Shown here piece by piece: positions 1-5,437 of a DNA stretch of 5,437 nucleotides. Below the pieces are notes generated by a model that saw only the letters and a list, made by a program, of their open reading frames with translations, ran no database searches and was not told the DNA's origin. The position numbers were made by a program, and so were the translations under genes. The DNA comes from Saprospiraceae bacterium (GTDB taxonomy: Bacteria; Bacteroidota; Bacteroidia; Chitinophagales; Saprospiraceae): contig JAJCYJ010000096.1 of assembly GCA_029262975.1 (NCBI GenBank), positions 1 through 5,437 of the forward strand, written 5' to 3'. Numbering within the stretch: position 1 is the first letter of the stretch; every line of letters starts with the position of its first letter.

Positions 1-336
1 CAACTTGGGCTTCGTAAAGTCCATATCCCTCATAGTATTAATTGGGATCAAGTGAACATGAACATGTGGTACTTCAAGTCCAATCACAGTTAATGCTACT
101 CTATCGCATGCAAAACTTCTTTTGATGCCAGCTGCCACTTCTTTACAAAACACAAAAAGACCCTGATAAGTCTCATCATCAAGATCGAAAAGTTTATCGA
201 CTTCTTTTTTGGGGACAACAAGCGTGTGTCCTTTAGATAAAGGATTTATATCCAAAAAGGCATAATAGTATTTATTCTCTGCTACTTTATAAGATGGGAT
301 TTCTCCGTTGATAATACGTGAAAATATACTTGACAT
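1..336 (-). CDS. HIT-family (histidine triad) nucleotide hydrolase, 3' end cut by window edge
   Basis: This reads as a histidine triad protein of the Hint/HIT branch. Such enzymes hydrolyse nucleoside phosphoramidates and related adenylylated compounds in the cytoplasm; the physiological substrate here is unknown. The ATG at 334-336 opens with MSSIFSRIINGEIPSYKVAE, a typical HIT start, followed by LDINPLSKGHTLVVPKK near residues 29-44. The signature HVHVHLIP lies at residues 91-98. His91, His93 and His95 form the triad, and His93 is the expected nucleophile by family knowledge. The 112 codons present stop at the window edge. Family members are usually about 130 residues, so only a short C-terminal tail should be missing. 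The gene starts 4 nt after the greA stop codon, so the two are very probably co-transcribed; I recall this pairing as common in Bacteroidota. The family call is very safe, the substrate is not. Confidence 0.93.
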   Translation of the reverse strand, partial: MSSIFSRIINGEIPSYKVAENKYYYAFLDINPLSKGHTLVVPKKEVDKLFDLDDETYQGLFVFCKEVAAGIKRSFACDRVALTVIGLEVPHVHVHLIPINTMRDMDFTKPKL

Positions 337-340
337 CTAT

Positions 341-811
341 CTATATTGAGATGTCTAAAATTTCAAATTCCATTGTTCCGGCAGGAGTTTCAACCTTTGT
401 GACATCACCTATCTTTTTCCCTAATATGCCATGACCTATAGGTGAATCGACGGATATTTTTTTCTCTTTAAGATTAGCCTCGGATTCTGAAACAATTTGA
501 TATTCCATTTCTCCTTGCGTCTTGAGATTCTTTATTTTTACCTTACATAAAATTGATACTTGTGAAGTATCCACATCGCTGGCATCAATTATCTGAGCAT
601 TCCCTATTGCTTTTTCCAGCTCATTGATCTTCATCTCAAGCATACCTTGAGCGTCTTTTGCTGCATCGTATTCAGCATTTTCGGAGAGATCCCCTTTCTC
701 TCGCGCCTCCGCAATAGCTTTGGCAGCATTTTGACGGCCTTCTGTTTTAAGGTGTTCCAGTCGTGTTTTAATTTTATTGTATCCTTCCTGAGTTAAATAG
801 GATGTTTTCAT
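341..811 (-). CDS. greA: Transcription elongation factor GreA
   Basis: GreA enters the secondary channel of backtracked RNA polymerase and stimulates cleavage of the extruded RNA 3' end, rescuing stalled complexes. The protein has 156 residues, the normal GreA length. Residues 1 to about 77 form the charged antiparallel coiled coil. Its tip carries GDLSENAEYDAAKD at 40-53. Asp41 and Glu44, the acidic pair that helps hold the catalytic magnesium in E. coli GreA, are present at the same numbers. Residues from about 80 onward form the FKBP-like domain, with the family motif SPIGHGILGKKIGD at 122-135 and a closing FEILDI. The ATG at 809-811 gives the canonical MKTSYLTQEGYNKI start. A HIT-family gene follows after 4 nt. 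Upstream lies a hairpin with a U-rich tract that could limit transcription into the gene. GreB is unlikely because the coiled-coil tip and length fit GreA. Confidence 0.97.
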   Translation of the reverse strand: MKTSYLTQEGYNKIKTRLEHLKTEGRQNAAKAIAEAREKGDLSENAEYDAAKDAQGMLEMKINELEKAIGNAQIIDASDVDTSQVSILCKVKIKNLKTQGEMEYQIVSESEANLKEKKISVDSPIGHGILGKKIGDVTKVETPAGTMEFEILDISI

Positions 812-823
812 ATGAGTAGCTTT

Positions 824-870
824 AAAAAAGAGAAAACAAAGGACGCTCTCGGTTAGACCCAGAACGTCCT
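824..870 (-). terminator. Hairpin plus U-tract between the dehydrogenase gene and greA
   Basis: On the minus strand, AGGACG-U-UCU (870 down to 861) pairs with AGA-G-CGUCCU (849 down to 840). This makes a 10-bp helix with one U-G wobble. After a G-G mismatch, GGU pairs with ACC around a 3-nt loop. A U-rich run follows at 839-824, ending in six Us. On the plus strand the wobble becomes a C-A mismatch and breaks the helix, so the structure is better formed in minus-strand RNA. It fits an intrinsic terminator for the dehydrogenase gene ending at 912. It also lies only 12 nt before the greA start, so if greA is transcribed from upstream of it, it acts as a leader terminator. Confidence 0.8.
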
Positions 871-880
871 CTTATTTTTA

Positions 881-888
881 CAAAATTA
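881..888 (-). promoter_or_regulatory. Candidate -7 box (TAATTTTG) for greA, upstream of the hairpin
   Basis: The minus strand reads TAATTTTG at 888 to 881, a full match to the Bacteroidota -7 consensus TAnnTTTG. A transcript from here would start near 875, just before the hairpin at 870-840, and run into greA. I see no TTTG -33 element at the usual 19-21 nt distance; that position falls over the end of the dehydrogenase gene. No better promoter is visible between the hairpin and the greA start. The box is short and could occur by chance in AT-rich DNA, so this is a weak call. Confidence 0.35.
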
Positions 889-911
889 GTTCATTTAGCC
901 TAAAATGGCTA

Positions 912-1862
912 CTACTTGTATAAAATCTGAATTTTATTCAGTAGAACAGATGCTATTAATTCGAGAGATCGTGTGGTCCACCCAGCAATATGAGGGGTTA
1001 TGATCACATTAGGATGTTCTAATAAATACTGATATATATACATTTCTTCCAATGTCCAGGTCTCTGGCTTTTCATTTTCGAGGACATCCAGGCATGCACC
1101 ATATAAAGATCCAGATTTTAAAGATTCAATTAATGCTCGACTATCTAGAATACGGCCGCGTGAAGTATTTATGATAATGGCATCTTTTTTCATTTTTGAC
1201 AAAAAGGTTCGATTCACAAAGTTTTCTGTTTCATTGGTCAGAGGAAGATGAATGCTCACAACATCGGATTGAACAATTAATGCTGCCAGCGGTACAACTT
1301 CAACATCTTCAAATTCTTCGGCAATATTCTGCTTGTATTTATCATAAACCAGAATTCTTACTCCAAATCCTTTCAATTTTCTGGCAAATGATGGTCCTGT
1401 ATGTCCAAATCCTATGATTCCAATTACTTTATCGTAGAGTTCGGTTCCTCTATTAGGTTCTCTTGTCCATTGCAAGTTTCTGACATCACTATGTGATTTG
1501 ACAATTTTATGTGTTAAACCAAGTAGCATACCTAATGTATGTTCAGCCACAGCATTTGCATTTCCTTCCGGAGAACTAATAATTGTAACTCCTAGTTTTC
1601 TTGCATATTCCTGATCAATTATATCCAAACCTGAGCCCAGTCGGCCTATAAAATCAAGATGTTGTGCTTGCTCTAAAAATGTTCGATCACATTTAATTTT
1701 GCTATTTATGATAATTCCATTGAATTGGGCAACACGCTCCTGGACATCCTGATAAGACATCTGCGGTTGATAAATGACTTGAAACCCACATTTATCGAGT
1801 CCATTTATCAGAACTGGGTGCACTTTATCAGTGATTAAAACCTTTTTATTCATGGATATCAT
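912..1862 (-). CDS. D-2-hydroxyacid dehydrogenase, phosphoglycerate-dehydrogenase-like, no ACT domain
   Basis: This is a cytoplasmic NAD-dependent oxidoreductase of the D-isomer specific 2-hydroxyacid dehydrogenase family, which interconverts 2-hydroxyacids and 2-oxoacids. It has 316 residues. The split substrate domain (about 1-105 and 290-316) carries GRLGSGLD at 73-80 and NANAVAEHT at 101-109. The Rossmann domain between them has GFGHTG at 151-156 and Asp174 at the end of the second strand, which favours NAD over NADP. The catalytic trio is visible: Arg235 in NTSRG, Glu264 in LENEKPE and His291 in TPHIAGW. No ACT or other regulatory domain follows, so it is shorter than E. coli SerA. The ATG at 1860-1862 is used here. 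A second ATG at 1851-1853 gives MNKKVLITD and fits homologues slightly better. The gene has its own promoter and is followed by a terminator-like hairpin. The substrate is undetermined: 3-phosphoglycerate, hydroxypyruvate or glyoxylate are all possible, and no serC lies nearby to favour serine synthesis. Confidence 0.9.
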   Translation of the reverse strand: MISMNKKVLITDKVHPVLINGLDKCGFQVIYQPQMSYQDVQERVAQFNGIIINSKIKCDRTFLEQAQHLDFIGRLGSGLDIIDQEYARKLGVTIISSPEGNANAVAEHTLGMLLGLTHKIVKSHSDVRNLQWTREPNRGTELYDKVIGIIGFGHTGPSFARKLKGFGVRILVYDKYKQNIAEEFEDVEVVPLAALIVQSDVVSIHLPLTNETENFVNRTFLSKMKKDAIIINTSRGRILDSRALIESLKSGSLYGACLDVLENEKPETWTLEEMYIYQYLLEHPNVIITPHIAGWTTRSLELIASVLLNKIQILYK

Positions 1863-1894
1863 ATGAATTGCGAAGATAATTGAGTCGGCTCATT

Positions 1895-1926
1895 CAAATA
1901 AAATAATAGTAAATCTTGCATTCAAA
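1895..1926 (-). promoter_or_regulatory. Bacteroidota-type promoter for the dehydrogenase gene
   Basis: On the minus strand a TTTG -33 element (1926-1923) is followed, after exactly 20 nt, by TTTATTTG (1902-1895). This matches seven of eight positions of the TAnnTTTG -7 box read by the Bacteroidota primary sigma factor, and the spacing is in the normal 19-21 nt range. Transcription would start near 1890, giving a leader of roughly 27 nt before the first ATG at 1862. The assignment rests on consensus and spacing alone. Confidence 0.55.
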
Positions 1927-1934
1927 AGACTCTG

Positions 1935-1960
1935 AACGATACACTTTACGATGTATCGTT
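1935..1960. promoter_or_regulatory. Perfect 9-bp inverted repeat, candidate operator in the carB-dehydrogenase divergent region
   Basis: AACGATACA (1935-1943) and TGTATCGTT (1952-1960) are exact reverse complements separated by 8 bp, with arm centres 17 bp apart. The right arm overlaps by one base the TATATTTG box that precedes carB, so a dimeric protein bound here would cover the space between the -33 and -7 positions of that promoter. The repeat also ends 8 bp from the -33 element of the opposite dehydrogenase promoter. I do not recognise the motif as a named operator. As RNA it would form a 9-bp hairpin, but no U-tract follows on either strand, so it is not a classical terminator. Confidence 0.6.
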
Positions 1961-1967
1961 ATATTTG
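1960..1967 (+). promoter_or_regulatory. Candidate -7 box (TATATTTG) of the carB promoter
   Basis: TATATTTG fully matches the TAnnTTTG consensus and lies 18 nt before the carB ATG at 1986. Transcription would begin near 1972-1975, leaving a very short leader of about 11-14 nt. No TTTG is present 19-21 nt upstream, because that stretch is occupied by the left arm of the inverted repeat. The promoter may therefore depend on, or be blocked by, a protein bound there. This is inferred from position and consensus. Confidence 0.5.
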
Positions 1968-1985
1968 CCCAACTTTTTAAATGCC

Positions 1986-4823
1986 ATGCCACGAGATACT
2001 TCTATCAGATCCGTACTTATCATAGGAAGCGGTCCCATAATTATTGGACAAGCCTGTGAATTTGATTATTCAGGCTCACAAGCTTCACGCTCCCTTAGGG
2101 AAGAAGGAATTGAGGTCAGTTTAATTAATTCCAACCCTGCAACGATCATGACTGATCAGGTAACTGCTGATCACATTTATCTGCTTCCGCTTACTGTCCA
2201 AAGCGTTGAAGAAATATTAAAAGAACGCCAAATTGACGCGGTTCTTGCTACTATGGGTGGGCAGACTGCTTTAAACCTTGCTATTGAAGCAGGTGAACAT
2301 GGAATCTGGAAAAAGTATAATGTAAGATTGATAGGTGTAGATCTCGAAGCCATCGAACTGGCAGAAAATCGGGAGGCTTTTCGTGAGCATGTGATAAATA
2401 TTGGTCAGCATGTGGCACCATCCTTTATAGCCAACTCATTTTTAGAGGGGAAGGAAGCTGCACAAAAAATAGGTTTTCCTTTAGTAATCAGACCTTCCTA
2501 TACACTTGGTGGTACGGGAGGAGGCTTTGTTATGAAGCCTAAAGAATTTGATGAAGCATTGCGTAGAGGTCTCAACGCTTCACCCACACATGAAGTGCTG
2601 GTAGAAAAAGCAGTACTGGGTTGGAAGGAGTACGAATTAGAGTTGTTACGAGACTACAATGATAACGTGGTAATCATCTGTACTGTAGAAAACCTTGATC
2701 CTATGGGCATTCATACAGGAGATAGTATTACCGTAGCTCCGGCAATGACATTATCTGATACCGCATACCAAAGAATGCGTAATGATGCTATAAGCCTGAT
2801 GAGATCACTTGGGAATTTTGCAGGTGGATGTAATGTACAATTTGCTTTGAATCCTGCCAATGAAGATCTAATCTGTATAGAAATTAATCCCAGAGTGTCC
2901 CGATCCTCAGCTCTTGCCAGTAAAGCGACCGGATATCCTATAGCCAAGATCGCAGCCAAATTAGCTATTGGTTATAATCTGGATGAACTTAAAAATCAAA
3001 TTACAAAAACCACCTCTGCATATTTTGAACCAACGCTGGATTATGTTATTGTCAAAATGCCAAGATGGAATTTTGATAAATTTCAGGGAAGTGACAATAC
3101 ACTTGGATTGCAGATGAAATCTGTTGGAGAGGTTATGGCTATCGGTCGAAGTTTTACAGAGGCGCTTCAAAAAGCCTGTCAAAGTTTGGAGAATAATCGC
3201 CATGGATTAGGGGCAGATAAAAAAGAATGGATAAGAACAGAAGATATTCTTACCAGATTGGAAAAGGTAAGTGATGATCGAATATTTCGATTGAAGGATG
3301 CTTTACGATTAGGAGTCCCATCCAAAACCATTCATAAACTTACATTGATAGATCCTTGGTATATAGATCAAATCAAATCATTGGTCAAGATGGAAGCTGA
3401 TTTACTGAGATATAATATACCAGAAGATATTCCCGTCGATTTTTTTAGAAAATTAAAAGAAAATGGATATTCTGATGCTCAGATTGCATGGGTATTAAGG
3501 GTGGATACAGATAAAGTAACGGAACAACGGAAAAAACTCGATATTCGAAGAGTTTATAAAATGGTAGATACCTGTGCTGCTGAATTCGAAGCACAGACTC
3601 CATACTTCTATTCTACTTTTGAAAGAGAAAACGAAAGTATTCCTAGTGACAATCCAAAGAAAGTGATTGTGTTAGGGTCTGGACCAAATAGAATTGGTCA
3701 GGGTATAGAATTTGATTATTGCTGTGTTCACGGACTTTTAGCTTTAAAGGATGAAGGATATGAAGCTATTATGGTCAATTGTAATCCTGAAACGGTTTCG
3801 ACTGACTTTGACATGGCAAACAAACTCTATTTTGAACCGGTTTACTGGGAACATTTAGAAGAGATTATCGAGCTGGAAAAACCCATGGGGATAATCGTCC
3901 AATTAGGAGGTCAAACTGCACTTAAACTTGCTCAAAAATTTCATGAAGAGGGTATTAATATAATCGGCACTCAATATCATGATATGGATCTTGCGGAAGA
4001 TCGTGGCGCATTTTCTGGTCTCCTTAAAGAATTAAAAATTCCTTATCCCAAGTATGGTGTTGCTGAGTCAGCTGATCATGCTATAGAAATAGCTAACGAA
4101 GTATCATATCCTGTATTAGTAAGGCCTTCTTATGTCTTAGGAGGACAGAGAATGAAGATAGTTATAAATGATGATGAATTAGAGCGTCAGGTCTTGAGTA
4201 TTTACAAACACATGCCTGACAATAAAGTGTTGATTGATCAATTCCTTGAAAGAGCCAAAGAAGCTGAAATTGATGCTATTTGTGATGGTGAAGATGTTCA
4301 TATTATGGGTATTATGGAACATGTAGAACCTGCAGGTATTCATTCTGGAGATAGTTCAGCGATGCTTCCGCCCTACAGTCTTTCTGAGGAAGTGATCGCC
4401 ACAATGATTGAGTATACAAGGAAATTGGCATTTGCATTAAATATTCGCGGACTTATAAATATTCAATTTGCAATTAGACAAGAAAAGAAAGGTGTCGAAG
4501 AAAAAGTTTTTGTAATCGAAGCCAACCCACGGGCTTCCAGAACTACTCCTTTTATCGCAAAGGCTTATAAGATCCCATATCTTAATATTGCTACTAAAAT
4601 CATGTTAGGCACTCATAAATTAAAGGATTTTGAAATGATAAGCAATATGGAAGGTTTTGCCATCAAGGTGCCAGTTTTTTCTTTTGACAAATTTCCAAAT
4701 GTAGACAAACGTCTTGGTCCTGAAATGAAATCAACTGGAGAAGCGATTAGGTTTATCAAAGACACAACAGATCCGTTTTTCCGTGAATTAGAACGGAATA
4801 GATCAATGTATCTTTATAATTAA
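1986..4823 (+). CDS. carB: Carbamoyl-phosphate synthase large subunit, short form without the allosteric domain
   Basis: CarB uses ammonia delivered from glutamine by CarA, bicarbonate and two ATP to make carbamoyl phosphate for arginine and pyrimidine synthesis. The 945-residue protein has the expected duplicated ATP-grasp layout. The first half (about 1-395) contains GSGPIIIGQ at 14-22, RPSYTLGGTGGG at 169-180 and EINPRVSRSSA at 299-309; Glu299 and Asn301 match the E. coli metal ligands by number. An oligomerisation segment covers about 396-550. The second half contains GSGPNRIGQG at 564-573, VRPSYVLGG at 712-720 and EANPRASRTTPF at 845-856. It stops just after GEAIRF and RNRSMYLYN, where E. 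coli CarB (1073 residues) continues into the MGS-like domain that binds UMP, IMP and ornithine. The ATG at 1986 gives MPRDTSIRSVLIIGSGP, the usual N-terminus; an in-frame TTG at 1965 lies inside the promoter-like box. carA is not in the window, so the subunit genes are unlinked here. Confidence 0.97.
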   Translation: MPRDTSIRSVLIIGSGPIIIGQACEFDYSGSQASRSLREEGIEVSLINSNPATIMTDQVTADHIYLLPLTVQSVEEILKERQIDAVLATMGGQTALNLAIEAGEHGIWKKYNVRLIGVDLEAIELAENREAFREHVINIGQHVAPSFIANSFLEGKEAAQKIGFPLVIRPSYTLGGTGGGFVMKPKEFDEALRRGLNASPTHEVLVEKAVLGWKEYELELLRDYNDNVVIICTVENLDPMGIHTGDSITVAPAMTLSDTAYQRMRNDAISLMRSLGNFAGGCNVQFALNPANEDLICIEINPRVSRSSALASKATGYPIAKIAAKLAIGYNLDELKNQITKTTSAYFEPTLDYVIVKMPRWNFDKFQGSDNTLGLQMKSVGEVMAIGRSFTEALQKACQSLENNRHGLGADKKEWIRTEDILTRLEKVSDDRIFRLKDALRLGVPSKTIHKLTLIDPWYIDQIKSLVKMEADLLRYNIPEDIPVDFFRKLKENGYSDAQIAWVLRVDTDKVTEQRKKLDIRRVYKMVDTCAAEFEAQTPYFYSTFERENESIPSDNPKKVIVLGSGPNRIGQGIEFDYCCVHGLLALKDEGYEAIMVNCNPETVSTDFDMANKLYFEPVYWEHLEEIIELEKPMGIIVQLGGQTALKLAQKFHEEGINIIGTQYHDMDLAEDRGAFSGLLKELKIPYPKYGVAESADHAIEIANEVSYPVLVRPSYVLGGQRMKIVINDDELERQVLSIYKHMPDNKVLIDQFLERAKEAEIDAICDGEDVHIMGIMEHVEPAGIHSGDSSAMLPPYSLSEEVIATMIEYTRKLAFALNIRGLINIQFAIRQEKKGVEEKVFVIEANPRASRTTPFIAKAYKIPYLNIATKIMLGTHKLKDFEMISNMEGFAIKVPVFSFDKFPNVDKRLGPEMKSTGEAIRFIKDTTDPFFRELERNRSMYLYN

Positions 4824-5437
4824 GATCCCTGAGGCGAGCAAACTTTTTGTAAATTATATGGACCGCATTTGCTGAGTTCCTTCTCAGAAAAAAGTAAATA
4901 AAATCCACCTCCTCCAGCACCACAAACTTTGAGATAATATGCATCAGTTTGCAACCCTTGCTCCCACAACTTTTTCAAAGTTGAAACTATCATATAGTCC
5001 ATGTTTTCTAATTGTATCTGACTGATATTTTGTATAATATCTAAAAGAGAAGAAGTCGATTTTCCAATTATATTATTGATGGCCTGATCATTTAGGGTTC
5101 CTAATTTCATCATCTGGTTCTTACAATCTTCGTACTTTTCTAAAAAACCACTTATCATTTCCGAGCCAGATCTTGGTGCAGAACTATCCAGGAGATAGCA
5201 GTTAAGTCCAAGATTAATATCTTTTTGACTAATGCGCCTTAATCCCTTTGTCGTCCTAATGATTGGAAAATTGCTATATGAGATCAGTGGATCAAAACCA
5301 CTGCTTTTTCCATGAAAAAATGATTCCATTATGCCAAATTGCCTCTGCAATTTTTCCAAATTATCATGTTCACTTTTTATAATACAGATATCATAAATCG
5401 CAGCCGTTAATGCCCCGGAACTACCTAATCCATATCC
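4820..5437 (-). CDS. GHMP kinase, probably mevalonate kinase, 5' end cut by window edge
   Basis: The reading frame is open to the right edge, giving 205 residues and no start in the window; the TTG at 5357-5359 is an internal Leu codon. Three GHMP-kinase motifs appear in order. GYGLGSSGALTAAIYD at visible residues 1-16 is the ATP-binding glycine/serine loop. FFHGKSSGFDPLIS at 40-53 includes the Asp (49) expected to act as catalytic base in mevalonate kinases. CGAGGGGFYLLF at 172-183 is the third, C-terminal motif. LLDSSAPRSGS near 82-92 corresponds to the LxDT...R segment of mevalonate kinases. GHMP kinases are usually about 300 residues, so roughly the first 100 are missing. Mevalonate kinase phosphorylates mevalonate in the isoprenoid pathway; I judge this the best fit, with another small-molecule GHMP kinase possible. 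The gene converges on carB and overlaps it by 4 nt. Confidence 0.85.
   Translation of the reverse strand, partial: GYGLGSSGALTAAIYDICIIKSEHDNLEKLQRQFGIMESFFHGKSSGFDPLISYSNFPIIRTTKGLRRISQKDINLGLNCYLLDSSAPRSGSEMISGFLEKYEDCKNQMMKLGTLNDQAINNIIGKSTSSLLDIIQNISQIQLENMDYMIVSTLKKLWEQGLQTDAYYLKVCGAGGGGFYLLFSEKELSKCGPYNLQKVCSPQGS

Noticed and set aside
1196..1417. Open frame of 73 codons on the plus strand
   Set aside because: It lies wholly inside the dehydrogenase gene on the opposite strand and resembles no protein I recognise.
1951..1980. Nine-codon leader ORF (MYRYICPTF) before carB, as a possible attenuator peptide
   Set aside because: It begins inside the inverted repeat, upstream of the predicted transcription start, and has no run of Arg or other informative codons.
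1965..1985. In-frame TTG start extending CarB by seven residues
   Set aside because: The extension overlaps the TATATTTG promoter-like box, and the ATG at 1986 gives the standard CarB N-terminus.
2711..3203. Two open frames of about 80 codons each on the minus strand
   Set aside because: Both are antisense to the conserved ATP-grasp coding sequence of carB and show no protein-like motifs.
4779..4798. TTCCGT/ACGGAA hairpin near the end of carB, as terminator for the GHMP kinase gene
   Set aside because: The stem is only 6 bp and no U-tract follows on either strand; it lies in codons for conserved carB sequence.
4872..4887. CTGAG/CTCAG hairpin just past carB, as a carB terminator
   Set aside because: On the plus strand it is followed by As, not Ts, and the stem is only 5 bp, so it is best explained as GHMP kinase coding sequence.
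4756..4944. Open frame of 62 codons on the minus strand across the carB-GHMP kinase junction
   Set aside because: It overlaps the 3' ends of two well-supported genes and looks like a chance frame.
1..5437. Mobile element, CRISPR, defence or other novel multi-gene system
   Set aside because: All long frames are accounted for by conserved housekeeping families, with no tandem repeats, transposase or integrase motifs, or clusters of unknown genes.

Overview
The window looks like an ordinary chromosomal housekeeping region of a Bacteroidota bacterium. The evidence is AT-rich DNA, starts without clear Shine-Dalgarno sequences, candidate -7 boxes of the TAnnTTTG type, a greA gene directly followed by a HIT-family gene, a CarB whose N-terminus and length fit the short form I recall from this phylum, and a mevalonate-kinase-like GHMP kinase. 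I cannot place it below phylum from sequence alone. I see no mobile element, CRISPR array, tRNA, rRNA or defence system.

Layout. Positions 1-811 (minus strand) hold a two-gene unit: greA (341-811), then a HIT-family hydrolase gene (1-336) that runs off the left edge. Positions 812-911 hold a strong hairpin with a U-rich tract, read on the minus strand, and a promoter-like box just upstream of it. Positions 912-1862 (minus) encode a D-2-hydroxyacid dehydrogenase. Positions 1863-1985 form a divergent control region. It contains a good Bacteroidota-type promoter for the dehydrogenase, a perfect 9-bp inverted repeat, and a TATATTTG box pointing toward carB. Positions 1986-4823 (plus) encode carB, the large subunit of carbamoyl-phosphate synthase. 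Positions 4820-5437 (minus) hold the 3' two thirds of a GHMP kinase gene that runs off the right edge. Its stop codon and the carB stop codon share one TTAA palindrome.

Function. The genes belong to separate pathways: transcript-cleavage rescue of RNA polymerase (GreA), nucleotide phosphoramidate hydrolysis (HIT), NAD-dependent 2-hydroxyacid oxidation, carbamoyl phosphate for arginine and pyrimidine synthesis (CarB), and probably the mevalonate route to isoprenoids (GHMP kinase). They do not form an obvious joint system.

The points most worth a second look are regulatory. CarB ends right after its second ATP-grasp half and lacks the C-terminal allosteric domain. A perfect operator-like inverted repeat abuts its candidate promoter. 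The hairpin before greA may be a terminator for the dehydrogenase gene, a leader attenuator of greA, or both.
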